Shown in pieces: positions 51,499 to 64,000 of a stretch of 64,000 bases of DNA. Each line of letters opens with the position of its first letter. The stretch's first letter is position 1. Under the pieces are notes generated by a model. The model was not told where the DNA came from and did no database searches. It worked only from the letters and a program-made list of their open reading frames with translations. The position numbers were made by a program, and so were the translations under genes. This DNA is from Ascaphus truei (taxonomy: Eukaryota; Chordata; Amphibia; Anura; Ascaphidae), in NCBI GenBank assembly GCA_036426205.1, contig CM071568.1:219885169-219949168 (forward strand). The letters run 5' to 3'.

Positions 51499-52841
51499 AC
51501 CGTATTTTCATACCCTTAGAAAAAACTCCAGCAATTTTGGTGTAGCTTGGTCAGTTCATTGCGTTGTATCTTAAATGTCATTGGCGTGGATCCATGATGA
51601 ATATAAATGATAAAGAACACTTTTGCAGCACATGATCACACCTGTCTCAAACATGTCCCAAATCTAACCTTTAACCCCTGCAGTCGAACAGAATACAGGC
51701 TTCCACGTGAGCAGGAATTCTGGGTACTGACATGTAAATGGGTACTCAATCACATCCCTGTTGGCTTCTTATCAATTTAACTGTGGATCCTCACGAGGAA
51801 AGACATCGAAACTGTCTGGGTAATTCTGAACTGATTATTTGTAAAACTCTTTAATTTTGTTATTAACTTGTGTGTGCTGGGCTATTTTGATCTAATGCTG
51901 CGTTATGAATATATTAAGCTTACAACAAGTTGTCACACTATGGGATTTGATTATAGGTACAATAATGTAATGGCTCTACTGTTTCTCTGGTGCTGTATAC
52001 CAAATATTTCTAATATAATGTTTTAGTAAAACTAAAAAGCAAAAAACACTGTTAAGTGTATCCTGTTTGTCCACTACTACAAGGAATATGTATCCCTTAA
52101 AATGGTTGGCTGTTTCCATGTAGATCTACAGTACCTATAACTTAATCTAACGGCATCTCTAACTTATATTTGGATTGTTTTTATTCTCTCTCTAGCCACA
52201 GCAAAAAATGTATGTGTTTAGTGCATCAGCGATCTAAACCAGAATGATTAGTCATCAAAACATTAATTAGCATTAAAAAATAATAAGCATTAATTAACTG
52301 AGGAAAATGTATCAAGTATAAGTTTAAACAAATAAAATGTGAAGCTATTCTTGTGGGCCACGTGGAAAAATTCCACAATATAACTAATGTAAAGATGTCT
52401 TGATGTGTCAGCGTGATCAAAGTATGACTTAAAAAATAAACATATGCCCATTACTTGTCATATTCAGGAACTGGTACGCAGCAGCATATTAAATGTAATA
52501 AAGATTACTGCCAATTTCGTTGGTTCCAGTATGATAAATGCTCCATTCCATAACTCCAATACGAGTGATGGGCTGATACTGGGCTTTGAAGGACAATTAA
52601 CACCTTTAGGCTTATTCAAGTCCACATCTCTAATTTTCTCACTTAGGTTTGTTATATATATTCTCATCTTCCTGACAATAGTAGTGCATCCTGTTACGTT
52701 TATACTTTGAAACATAACATCCATATTTTAAATATTAAAACTACACTATCACCACAATTAATAAAAAGTAGGAATAATATGTCATATAAACATTTACAAC
52801 TCAAAAATAATGGAACATCACAGGGCTATCCACTGGCATAT
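51499..52841. other. Noisy copy of 37024-38398
   Basis: Same AT-rich flank and interspersed repeat as 37024-38398, with indels. No gene. Confidence 0.85.
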
Positions 52842-55800
52842 TGTCACGAATATAGGAGTTGCTCACCCAACAACGACTGGACGCGGGACCGGGTGTGGGA
52901 TCGGAACCCCGCCCCTTCAACCGCGTGAGCAGGTCCGGTAACAACGTCGTGTAGATCGCCTTGTTGGAGGAGTAGAGAGAAGTCGAGTGGTAGAGGTACC
53001 CTGCCAGATCCGGGGGTGAGAGAGGTCATGAGTAGCGGTTCACAAAGCAGGGTCGAGAGAGGAGAATCGGGTCGCAGTCCGTTAGCGAGCCGAGGTCGAG
53101 GGTGCCAAGATCGGGAAGTCCAGGTACAGGTATCAGGGTCTATGACGGAAAGACAAAAGCAGACTGGCAAATAGCTGTAGCAACACAAACGAGACTGAAT
53201 ATGCTCAGCATCGACTCAGACGGAGGGCACTAGTATACTTACATGGCACCAATGAGAACCCTCCCAGCGGTGATTGTCAGAGGTAGGTAGAGCGCTTGAT
53301 AGGCCTGAGGCGGATGCAGAACGCGTGGGAACTGGAAACAATAATTGCGCAGTAGATGGACATAGTGCGCGCGCGCGCGACGCCGCACGGAAGGGTCGGG
53401 TAGAGTTCGCGGAACTAAAAGACAGTAGTCCTAGGCGTACACGCGCAGGCTTCCACGGCGCGGCGCCATGGGCAGCAGGGCGCCGCCCGGGAGTTCAGAG
53501 ATGAAGAGGAGGCCCCACGTGACCGGGTGCCGGCCGGCCCGGTCAGCCGAGGTATGGAACCGACAGCGGGGCATGAGACCTTACGTACCCCCCCATCTTC
53601 AGGGTCGAACTCCGGACGATCCTCACAAGGTTTAAGCGGAATTTGAATGAAATGCCGTACCAGCCTGGGGGCGTGTACTGGGATTTGATGAATCGCAGCC
53701 CTTTCTTCGGGTCCAAAACCCCTCCAATGCACCAATATGGATGGACCATCCTCTAGAATGCAGAGAATCTGAAATGGTGTGTACCTCAAACTCTTCTGTC
53801 ATTGACAAGATTCTGGGGGGAAGGTGTGATTGTTGGATCAAGAGATGAGGGGTACAAACGGTTTGATAGAGAGTAAACAATGAAGGCGGAGGGAATCTTC
53901 ATGTAGCAGGTAGTTTGAGTCGTAGGTCACCGATTGATTCATCTTACATATAGGGAATGGACCGATAATCGGGGTGGCCAGCTTTGGGGATTGACCTTCA
54001 AGTCGTATGTTTTAGTTAGTATAGCCATCTTTCTGACCAGAAACGAAATCGGTGGTCTCTGACGATGCCGATGCTCGCTCTTTTTCTGCAATGGCTGTGG
54101 CCACGCTGAGATTATCCGAATCGTGAAACCAGGAAGCTTGTACGATCCCGAAATCCCTCTTCTGCTGTGGAAACTCCTGTACTACGTCCAATGAGGAGGT
54201 ATAAAGGACTGAAGCCCAAATTAGAAAGAATGGAGCTGTAATGTGGACTCATTCCTGAGATTATTGTGAGCGAATTCCGCCCAAGGGAGTAGGTCGACCA
54301 CATTGTCCTGACTGAGTTCCATATGAAACAACGGAGGAACTGCTCCAGTGCTCGATTGTTCGTGCATTTGACCATTGGTGTGTGGTGGATACCCGAGAGA
54401 AGTTGAAGTGCCACATTAAGTTTTTTTTTACAGAAGGGACCCTCCAGAATTTAGAAACAAATTTTGCGACCCACGCAGCAAAACTATGCTGAGTGACCCA
54501 TGGCGAGCCTGAGACCTATTGACAAATAAAACTTTGGCAATTTGGGGCACTGGTAGAACCTTAAGTGGGATAAAGTGCCGCTTGTTAGAAAGCGACGACA
54601 CATACTATATCGTGTCCATACCCTTTGGATGGGTAGGTCGCAATAAAGGCCATCGAAGATGTTCCAAGGAACGATCGGAATAGGGAGGGTTTTGCAGTGA
54701 GTTCTGGAGGTTATTCCGTGGAGTTCTTGTTCTGTGCGCAAGTGGTGGAACATGGCTGAAACGAAATGTTGAATGTCTTACGCATGCTAGGCCACACAAA
54801 TGTTGCGTTGCGGATGAGTCACTATCCCTTTTATCCCTGGATGACCTGCCGTTTTTTAGCACGTCCCCATTGCCATTACCTTCAGACGAAGGTCGGGGTG
54901 GGTGAAACGTCGTCCAACTGGCACCTGAAGACCCTGCGGGATTGATCTTAGAACCTTGGTGACTCTGATAGTGGCTCAAAGGTACTGGCAGACAGTACAA
55001 CATTGTCGGAGGAAGAATAGTCTCCTGGGGATCTTTGGTTTTGTCACTCTACAAAGATTGCCGAGAACGGCTCGGCTTTTAGTGTTTTTGTGAAACCCGG
55101 AGATATGAAATCAGGAAGTTGAAACGGTGAAGAAAAGGGACCAACGTGCCTGCCGACGCTAGAGACGGGCAGTCTCAATATATAAGAGGTTCTTATGGTC
55201 GTAGACGGATGGTGAGGGGTATTCCGTGCCCTCCAAATGAGTCGCCACTCTTCCAACGCAATCTGTCGCGAGGAGCTCACCGTACCACATTATAGTTCCG
55301 TTCGGCCTGCAGTATTTTTTTTAGAAAGAATGGCGGCAGGATTTGTAGTCTGGCCTGTGGTTCCGTTCCTTTGGAGATAAGATCGCCCAGCCCCTTGTCC
55401 GACGCATCCACCCGTAGGTGAAAGGGCTGTGTGATAGATGGAATCCCAAGATAGGTGCTCGTGACAAGCTTCCTTGAGACTCTTGAAAGCCATGATGGAA
55501 TGGGGGACCATAGTGCGGGATTGGCGTTCTTCTGATTGAGTGCCGTGATGGGTGCGACCAGCGAGGAAATTTTTTTATCGGGAACTGGCGGTTTAATAGT
55601 TGGTCAAAAACCAAAACCTCATGTCGCTTTCAAAGAGAGGGGCCCAGCCCGAGGACAGTTCAAGACGGCTTCCACCTTAGCGTTAGGATCCCTCGCGACC
55701 TGTGTCGGAGATTAGAGTACCCCAAAAATGACGTCGAGAACTGATGGAACTGGCATTTTTCAAGCTTAGCGAACAGTCGATTCTCCCGTAACCTCTGAAG

Positions 55801-58800
55801 TACTTGTTTGACGTGCCGATATAATGTTCCAGAGTTTCTGCGAGAGAATATCAGGATGTATCTAGTATGTAGACCACCACGGGTTGACTCCGCCAGTCTC
55901 TGAAGACGTCATTAACAAAATCCTGGAAGACAGAGCTGGGCGCATTACAGAGACCCAAAAGGCATCAGAGGTACTCATAGGCCCAGCAGCTATGTTGAAG
56001 GCCGTCTTCCACTCATCGTCCCTAACGAATCGGACCAGAGTAGGGCTCCACGGAGATCAAGTTTGGAAAAGATATTAGCCCTTGTAAACCGCCTCCTCCC
56101 CTCCACTTCCCTTCTCCACCCGATACCAAACCCTCCTACCATCCCCCCATCCCCACCGCCTCTTATCCACCTCCCTCCTCCCTCACACAGTCTCCCTCTT
56201 CTCTTCCAACTCCTGTTGCCCCAATCCCAGTCTGCATATCCCCCACACATCCATCTCGCTACCCCCCAAACACTCCCACCCCCATTCTCACACCCTTTCC
56301 TGTCGAAAAGTTCGGGAATCAAATGGAGGGGTACCGATTCTGACAGTCACCTTGTTGAGGACACGGTAATCGTGCAAGACGAATGTTTGCCGTCCTTTTC
56401 TTACAAAAGAAACGGACCTTCCTACTGCTGTCCTCACTGATGTTGCTTAGGCTAATGACCGGCTGTGAATTCGACGTATGAAGCCTCTCGTGAGGTTCTA
56501 CCTGTTATATAGTTTCAAATCGCCTTGGTAAGGGGAGGAAAAAGAGGATAGGTAAACAATCTGGGGGGAATCGCCAGGCCGGAAGAATTTCCTGATCGGG
56601 GGGCCCGAATGTAGCGCGATGCGGGTGGGGTAATTCTCCGCCTGAATCTGTCGAAGACATCGCTGAGACTCCCATAGGCGTCCGAAGAAGGAATTCTTGG
56701 GTCCGGATGTGTGGCAGCTACTGGGCATACGTGAAAACCATACAAGGGCTTTGACACCGATCTTCCAGGTGAGGGGTTTGGACTGAAGCCAGTCGTATCT
56801 GGGGATTGTTGTGGGAGCCATGGAAGACCCAATATCCGTTACTGCCGGCGTGTGGATGGCATCCAAGATGATTTGTTCGGAATGGTGTTGACATCTTAAG
56901 ACGAGGAGGGGAATGGTCTGATGAGATATAAATGCGGGTTGCAAAGGGCCTACCGTCAATGGCTTCAAGGCCTACGGGGCAATCCTTGGTACCAGAGGGA
57001 TCTGTGTCCTCCCAAATGATGATCAATGAAATTCCCACCGAACCGGGTCTAGGAAGGCCCTCGTAGAGAGTCTCCAAAGTCCCCTGATAGAATTAAGGAA
57101 GAAGTATCTTAGATGGTAGTTTGGGAGAGAAAGGAGAGGTTAACCATGCCCAGTGTAGTTCTCCCAGTACTCATGAGGGCTGGCGTTTTCCCGACTTGGA
57201 AGACAGGTACTCACCAGGTGTCCACCATTACCGCAGTAGAGGCAGAGACCCGCCCGACGGCGACGTAGTCTTTCCGTTAACGAAAGGCGAGCCCCACCCA
57301 ACTGCATGGGTTCTTCGGAAGATAAGGCGACGGACTCCCCTGGGCTGTGTGTGAAGAAAAGGGATTGGGTACCTTTTAGACGTTTTCCTTTCTCACTCTT
57401 CGCTCTGAAAGCGGTCCATACGGATAAGAGTGCGATGAGTGCATCAATGAGGTAGGGCGCTCTAGTGCGGCAGCTCGTCTTTGAGGGTGTCATTCAAACC
57501 ATGCCAAAACCACTGCGGCGAAGTGCTTCATCATTCCACTTAGTTTCAGCGGAAATGGTGCGAAACTCCAGTGCGTAGCGTGCCACCGAGCGATGTACCT
57601 TTAAAAATTGAGGACGAGAAGAAGCGGCCGTTACCCCCTTCCTGGTGTATCGAACCACCTTCCGGAATTCAGTACAAAACCGGTCCAGGCTTGAGGTCAG
57701 TCCGGGCGATGCTCCATATGGGTGTAGCCCGGCCAGGGCGTCATCGGTCAGCAGAAGTAGATGTACGCAACCTTGGAAGAGAGTCGGAAAGTGAGAGGGT
57801 AACAGTCAAATTGGAATGAACAACTGCGCCAGAAAGCACGGCCATGCTGAAGGCTCTCCCGAATAGCGATGGGGGAAGGTAGACGAGGTTCCAGGAGAAA
57901 TGAGTCAAAGGTACCGCGGAGAAAAAATAGGAGCAGGAGGCGCGGCAGCAGCTCGGGACGAGGACAGAAGGGATTTGAGTTGACTCCGAAATGGTACCCA
58001 GGAATTTGGAGCATCTCCATGTACGCTGGTTATTTGGGAGAGACAGTTCTACTATCCTGGAACAGGCCATCGTGTTCGCTCAGCGAGTCGATACCACTCG
58101 GCGGAGTCCAGGTCTGTATAGGGTGAGCATAATGTCACGGGAATATAGGAGTGCTCACCACAAACCGGACTGGACTGCGAGGCCGAGGTGGGGATACAGG
58201 AAAACCGCCGCCTTACAGCCGCGTGAGCGGTCGGGTAAGCAGAGTCGTGTAGATAGCCCTTGTTCGGGAGAGGAGAGAGTAGAGTGGTAAGAGGTTACTT
58301 GCAACCAGTCGGGGGTAGGAGAGGTCAGGAGTAGTCGGTGTCCAAAGCCAGGGTTCTGAGGGAGAGGAGAAGGTAGCAAGTCCGTTGAGCGAGCCGAGGT
58401 TCGAGGGTGCAAGAGGATCGGGGAGTCCAGTACAGGTTCAGGGTCTATGACGGAAGCAAAAGCAGACTGCGAAGTAGCTTGTGAGCAAGCACAAATAGAG
58501 ACTGAATATGCTCAGGCAATCAGCTCAGGATGGAGGCACTATATACTGACAGGAACCAATGAGAACCTCCAGCGGGTGATGTCAGAGGTAGTAGAGCGAG
58601 TGAGGAGGTGAGGCAAGGATGACAGAAACCGGGGGAGAACGGAACAATAAATTGGGCAGTGAAGGATGGACTAGTAGCGCGCGCGCGCGAAACCGGCGAA
58701 CGGAAGGGGAGAGGGTGAGTTCGCCGGACTAAAAGACAGGAGCCGTAGGCGCCGAGCGCGGCTTCAACAGGCGGGCGCATGGGGCAGCAGGGGCGCCGGA

Positions 58801-58881
58801 TTCAGGAGGAAGAGGAGGCCCACGGACCGGGTGCCGCACGACCCGGCGAAGAGGTAGGCAACGCAGCGGGAGAGCACTTAA
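52842..58881 (-). pseudogene. Noisy copy of sushi element
   Basis: LTRs at 52842-53584 and 58133-58881, again flanked by CATAT, with gag-like (about 57180-58130) and pol-like (53585-57180) sequence broken into many frames. The frameshift heptamer has an extra base (GGGAAAAC near 57186-57193). Because even the target duplication and flanks are copied, this is not a second insertion. Confidence 0.88.
56088..56301. other. C-rich 214-bp insertion in the noisy copy only
   Basis: Between GCCCTTGTAA and CCTGTCGAAAAG, where the polished copy is continuous (41623-41632), lies pyrimidine-rich, low-complexity sequence full of CCTCC, CCACC and CCCCAT words. It has no counterpart elsewhere in the window. 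Confidence 0.85.
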
Positions 58882-59039
58882 CATATAAAATCATGGTAAG
58901 GGCTCAGGCCATTATGTTCTTTGGCTTACTCTCTTGCAAACTCTTACCCATACGTGTGCTTTGAACTGCCTCTTTGCCTAAATAAGTATTGCAACACCTT
59001 TTTGTGGCGGCGGGGAGTGGGGTGTAATTAAGTAACGTG

Positions 59040-60430
59040 ATCTATTTATTTATTTATAAAAGTTTACCAGGAATAATACATTGAGAGTTACCTCTCGTTT
59101 TCAAGATGTCTGGGCACCGTTAATATGACATAATACATGGTTACAAATACAGTTTACATTAAATGAACAGGGTATACGATATAACAATACATTGCATGTC
59201 ACAGTGTAGAGAAGTGTATTATAGGCTTATGACAGTTACAGACCAGATTAAAGGTGTGAGACAGCCCTAGTTTTGAAAGAACTTAAACTGGTGGTGGATG
59301 TGAGAGTCTCAGTGGGTTGTTCAGTTGTGGTGTGCACGGTAAGAGGAGAGTACTTTGTGAGCTCGGACATGAACAGTCTTTTGGAGTCAGATCTCAGATG
59401 ATAAGTGCTGCATGTGGTAGGGGTGAGGAGCGTGTTCAGATAGGTGGGTAGCTTGCCCAGAAAGTATTGGAGGCAGAAGGAAAAGTGAAATATTGCAACG
59501 TAGACTCGAGTGAGACCCAATCTAGTTCTTTGAGAATTTCGCAGAGTGATGTGTGAATGTTGTGTTGCATTGGAGAGAACGAACGAAAATTGAATGTAGA
59601 GGGTGTCAAGTTGCCAAGGTGGGTTGGTGGTGCCGAGCCATCTACTATGTCTCTATAGTCGATAATTGGCATATTAGCATCTGCTGTGCAATACGCTTTC
59701 TGACCAGCTGGCGTAGGGAGATTTGTTCCGTTAAAGTACACCTAATTGGCATAGGTTTTGGAGTCAGGGTATCAATGTGGCAGCCGATGTTAAGTGGGAT
59801 GTCACACCATATGCCCAGGTATTTAAAACTAGTAACAGGAGTTATGGTGTTAGTGTTGGTTCTGATCCGGAGCTCAGTACTGGAAGCTTTTAAAATTTAG
59901 TCTTGGTCCCAAATACCATTGTTACAGTCTTGTCAGTGTTTAAAAAACAGTTTGTTTTGGGGAAATCCCAGTTTTCGAGTTTAAAAAGTCAGACTGAAGT
60001 ATGTGTTCAAGGTCAGAGGCTGTGTGCATATAGGATTGTGTATCTGCATTATGTGTATTGAGGCTTTCCTTACAAACTGTGGGAAGATCATGATGAAAAC
60101 TGAAGAAGAGTAGGGGCCCCAGAACAGAGCCTTGAGGGACCCCACAGGTGATATCCGGGGTGGTGATTTAGAGCCTGAGATGGACACATGTTGGGATCTA
60201 CCCGATAGGTAGGACTGAAACCAGTTTAAATTGCTTCCTATTCAGAACTTGGCGTTTGTTAAGCAGGGATAGGCATGATCAACAGTATCAAAAGCCTTTG
60301 CAAAATATAGGAATATTGCACAGGGTTGACCCGTTCCATCCACACTGGATTTCATTTAATGCCAAACTTTTAGCAGGGGTAGTTACGGTAGAGATGTTTG
60401 GGGCGAAAGCCAGATTGGAATTGGCTAGGG
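59040..60430 (-). pseudogene. Noisy copy of CR1/L2-group LINE
   Basis: Corresponds to 44340-45762, with indels throughout. Confidence 0.85.
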
Positions 60431-60620
60431 AAATTTGTATTGTATTGGATGTCTTTATTTATATAGCGCCATTAATGTACATAGCGCTTCACAGCAGTAA
60501 TAAACGTGGTAATCAAATAAATAACAGATAATATATAAATAACAGATATGGGAATAAGTGCTTTAGACATTAAGGAAGAGGTCCATGCCCCGAGGAGCTT
60601 ACAGTCTAATGGTAGGTAGG
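60431..60620 (-). pseudogene. Noisy copy of L2-like 3' end
   Basis: Corresponds to 45766-45950. Confidence 0.85.
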
Positions 60621-61374
60621 GAAAAGGAGAAACCAAAAGCGCACCAGCACAAAACGGAGCAGGAAGGACCCCAAAACGAAAAATAATTAAAAGGGCACTT
60701 TAATGTGACAAAAGAACCATCCACGCGTTTCGAACGTCACCGAGTTCTTTTCAAGGATAAAAAACAATGTGATACATCCATTTATATACCCTCTTACCTG
60801 TGGGCCGTTACCGCCAAAAATCGGAACCTGATGACGTCATGACGTTGCGCGCGTCATCGCGCATGCGCAGAGGACTCAGTGCCGATCTAAGGGCAAAGGG
60901 AAGTCCACAGGCAGTGTGGCAATTTGGATAAGGGCAAGTATAGGAACACATACAAATGCATTATAAACATCCTGCAAGACAGAGTGTATTGCTACTCACT
61001 GGGGCATGCGCATTACGACGAAATGAAGCTATGCAAAGCTAAACTAACAATATTAAGATTAAGAATATCACAAATATACCAAAATGAAAAACATAGAAAG
61101 TAAATTAAAGGACTATTGTGTTATAACTTAACTACATATGAGAAAAAGTAAGAATAAAAAGAAATATACTGTATGCATAATTAAGGTTAAAAATGTGCAA
61201 AAAAAATATAACTTTAAAACATATTGAAACCAACTACGCATAACACAGATTGTGAACCTAAATCCAGGAACCAGGGAAATACAAACAATTATCATATATA
61301 AAAAACATTATATAGAATATTATCAAAAACAAACATCAAAGAATCGATTTAAACTAGAACTTTATATAGCCAGG
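60621..61374 (-). pseudogene. Noisy copy of Penelope 3' non-coding part
   Basis: Corresponds to 45951-46698. The hammerhead-like motif (60718-60758) is copied with indels in stem II. Confidence 0.85.
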
Positions 61375-62882
61375 TCCCCCCTGCCGTACTGACCCCCTCC
61401 TTCTGGTGCGCGAGCCGGCGTTACTTAGAGTTGCGGCGTTGCAGGGACGAGGGGGCCGGTTCGGGGAGCGAGCGGGCCAGGTTGAGGGCCGCGAGGTGCG
61501 GTGGGGGATGCGATAGAGGCAGTCGGTTAAGGGCAGATCGTGGGAGGAGGTCCTCGCCGGCTGACGGAGAAGGAGCGCGCCATTGTTAGGGGACGTTCTG
61601 CGCATGCGAGGGGACTAGGAGCACCAGGGAGGATGCAGGGAGCTCGCGCTATCGGCAGTGGAGAACCAGAAAAGCCGCGAAGCCCTAGAAAATGAGAGGG
61701 GGCTCTGTAAGGGGACTTAAGTCCCATGAGCCTCTGGAGCGGCCCCATGATGCCAGGGAGCCAATAGGGCTGAGAATCTCCCTGCAAGGGAGATTTGATA
61801 CATTTTCGCGGGCTGGCAGCAAGTTAGTTAGTTGGTGACAGGAGCAGCTAGGGGAAGGAGGGGTAGGGTGCAGAGTCAGTGACCTCTGCATAGCGCTACT
61901 CCCCTAGGTCCAGATAACCTGAGTATCCTAGCTGCGGTTTGTAAGGACAGGCCTAGGTTAGGGACTCTGCCCCATTATCTATTTGTTAGTAGTGAAACAA
62001 AGAATATTGATTGTTGCTGAAAGGGAGTGGAATATCTTCACGGAGGACAAGCAAGCAGTGACTGCGGCTGCTGGCAGCAGACAGACCCTCGCACAAGGTA
62101 CACACACGGTGGTAGAATGCGGTGATTATCCACGCCGGAATTCACCCCACGCGTAGGAGGATACCGGCGGACTCAACCCCAGTGGTATAGCAGCAACCCG
62201 TGGCTGGAGCCAGGGCAGGTGGTAACCCACAATCTCACGTGCACCAACAAGGCCTATCACCAGACATAGTGGCTGCGCAGTCACACACACATTGGTATAT
62301 GACTGGGAGTGCGAGACATTGGGTTGGGGGTTACTGGACACGGGGTGGGATCACTCTGTGGAAGGTTAGCATCCGCCGTGACGCATAAAGGTTAGCGTCC
62401 GCCGTGACGCATAAAGTGTTAGCGTCCGCCGTGGGCCTAAGGTGTTAGCGTCCGCGTGACGCATAAAGTGTTGGGCTTCTGCGTGTGCTGGTCAAGTTAG
62501 CGTCCGGCGAGAGCGGTAGTCAGGTTGCCCTTAGCGAGGGACACCTGTTGCTATGTGTTGATGTTACATGTCTTCTATGCATGTAGTAAAGGTATTAGTC
62601 ATTATCAAATCAGTTGTACGTGGTTATTGTGTACTGTCCTGCGAGGAAACACTACCCCTGAGCCATGCGGTGAGGCGCTGTAGTCCGAGTCGGGAGGTCA
62701 CTCGCTCCGTCGACTGTGTACCGAGTAAGTGGGTGTCCATAGTATTGTAATTGACCAGGTTCCCGTGGCGGAGCAATCGCCCATCCTGTGAGCCAACAGT
62801 AGAGCATTAAACACCGAGGTAACACTGTATGTTCCCTGCACCCCACACTGTATCTGCGATTGGGGGGGGGAAACCCCGTTAC
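61375..62882 (+). pseudogene. Noisy copy of solo LTR
   Basis: Corresponds to 46699-48211. Its GC-rich minisatellite is heavily garbled (61440-61560), and a unique block of about 50 bp is inserted near 62655-62715. Confidence 0.85.
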
Positions 62883-63960
62883 TTATCAAATTCATTTATA
62901 GCATTTTCATAATAATGCTTGAGTTTCAAGGGTTATATTGATCAAAATTTAATGTCGGAAATATTGTCAGCTGATCTTAATAAACTAAATTACAATATAG
63001 TTGATCAATTGTAAATTTTTACAAGAAATGTGTTAGCTGCCAGTCAATATTCAGCCCATAGGGAAGCGTGTTTGGAGAGTAAAGATCCAATACGCCTCCC
63101 TACGGTCCAGAAGGTTGACGTGATACCCTCTAGATTTAGAAACTAACTGATCAATCCCAGGAAGGAAAATTACTAGTTCCTCCCTGACCACATTCTGTGA
63201 AATGTTAGAGACTGGGTGATTGGTGTCTTTCAATCTATGAGCTCAAGTGCTCTAACATCCTGACCTTAAGGGCACCTAGTCGTCTCCCACGTACCTCTTG
63301 CCACAACCACATGTTATGAGATAAACACACAAATTGACTTTTCAATTTATAAAACTGTTGACTATTATATTCCTTATCATTGATTCTTCACACCTGTGCA
63401 GTGGCAGGCAAACTGTAAAAAACTTTTAGCCGGCTTCATGTGTTTGCATACAACTACAAGAGCCACATTTGAAGGAACCCCTAGTGAAAAAAGTTACTGT
63501 AGACACAGAAGATTTTGTTCCCTTGGTGAGACATGAGATCCAATTGTCTCGCTCTACGATATACAAAAGTAGGACCAGATTCAACATATTTTTTAAGTAC
63601 AGGGTCATGGATAGATTTCCAATGTTTTGAGATTATGGAGTTAATTTTTCCACTTTGTTTATTAAATTGTGAAATAAAAAGAGGACATTATTTTTTGATT
63701 TTATCAATCCATGTGTGTCCTGTTGACAACAATTGTCTCATTATTGTTAACAAGGCGAGAATCTACCTATTGAATTGTGCGCAAAAAATGATGCCTCTCT
63801 GTTTGTACTAGTTATTTAAAGCAATTTCTATATGTATTTAGGGTATCCCTTTCCAAAATCTCTTCGTAAGTTCCTCAGACTGAGAAAGGAAACCACTAAC
63901 TGTGAACAATTCTTCTCAGTCTGAGGAAACTGTCCCTTGGTAGGCCTTTTGATGTGAGAT
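62883..63960 (-). pseudogene. Noisy copy of Penelope GIY-YIG region, with genuine upstream continuation
   Basis: Corresponds to 48212-49243. Past 63885 it does not fold back: the loop is in the opposite orientation to 49244-49271, and the sequence continues into new Penelope coding sequence (minus strand, words like HLTSKGLPRDSFLRLRR). This copy shows the true structure at the point where the first copy becomes a palindrome. Confidence 0.8.
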
Positions 63961-64000
63961 GGATGGCAACTGTCCGCCTAAGAAAGGTATTCTGGCGTTT

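Larger units (their letters stand above)
49321..63960. other. Noisy second copy of 34889-49320 (likely assembly artefact)
   Basis: Anchor pairs in the same order and orientation: 34889/49321, 36356/50808, 38399/52842, 43453/58133, 46699/61375, 49197/63842. Total lengths are nearly equal (14.4 and 14.6 kb). Differences are chiefly one-base insertions and deletions, every few tens of bases, while a stretch such as 57121-57350 is almost identical to 42424-42655. That pattern is typical of raw long-read error with patchy polishing. The features below inside this block are listed only so that they are not mistaken for additional genes. Confidence 0.85.

Noticed and set aside
55990..56322. Glycine/tryptophan-rich minus-strand frame
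   Set aside because: It is the complement of the C-rich block in the noisy copy and has no counterpart in the polished copy.
49321..63960. A true tandem duplication of 14.4 kb
   Set aside because: Divergence is dominated by single-base indels with patches of near identity, and the junction is a foldback; sequencing and assembly error explains this better.

Overview
The window is repeat-rich vertebrate DNA, most likely from an anuran amphibian. The pointers are the mix of L2-like LINEs, Ty3/Gypsy elements with PNMA-like or sushi/PEG10-like Gag, Bel/Pao, hAT, a Penelope-like element with a GIY-YIG domain, many hammerhead-ribozyme-like motifs, and the absence of operons or dense genes. That placement is an inference. 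I see no intact host gene, tRNA or rRNA. The only host-like coding trace is a forkhead-box (FOX)-like remnant split by a hAT insertion.

Layout. 1-1515: mostly unique sequence with a 15-bp minisatellite. 1516-4239: a DNA transposon with 25-bp inverted ends and nested foldbacks. 4346-5963: two divergent coding remnants, one helix-turn-helix-like (minus) and one BEN-like (plus). 6418-6930: a possible solo LTR. 8404-12660: the FOX-like remnant (minus strand) interrupted by a 3.8-kb hAT element (8475-12290), which itself holds an L2-like LINE, a TG microsatellite and an assembly gap. 13797-17400: foldbacks, low-complexity DNA and hammerhead-like motifs. 19415-19912: a Bel/Pao reverse transcriptase fragment. 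20828-27789: an old minus-strand LTR split by a 5.8-kb Ty3/Gypsy element with PNMA-like Gag; the middle of its pol is replaced by foreign sequence. 29900-31440: Penelope-related pieces with hammerhead-like motifs. 34062-37023: a pol-less LTR element with an unrecognised ORF. 38399-44189: an apparently intact sushi-type Ty3/Gypsy element on the minus strand, with a 5-bp target duplication, gag and pol both open, a GGGAAAC slippery heptamer and a self-priming layout. 44340-45950: LINE fragments. 45951-49318: the 3' part of a Penelope-like element containing a solo LTR.

The final 14.6 kb (49321 to about 63960) repeats 34889-49320 in order and orientation. It differs mainly by scattered single-base insertions and deletions. 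The junction is a perfect 47-bp foldback palindrome. I read it as unpolished long-read sequence joined to its polished counterpart, not as a biological tandem duplication. Genes there should not be counted twice.

The observations most worth following are: (i) a family of hammerhead-like RNA motifs in which core positions 3 and 8 appear to covary (C-G or U-A); (ii) the sushi element, where the predicted transcript start, 29 nt after a TATA box, is complementary to the 10 nt that overlap the gag start codon just after the LTR; (iii) its PEG10-type frameshift site; (iv) the split forkhead remnant.
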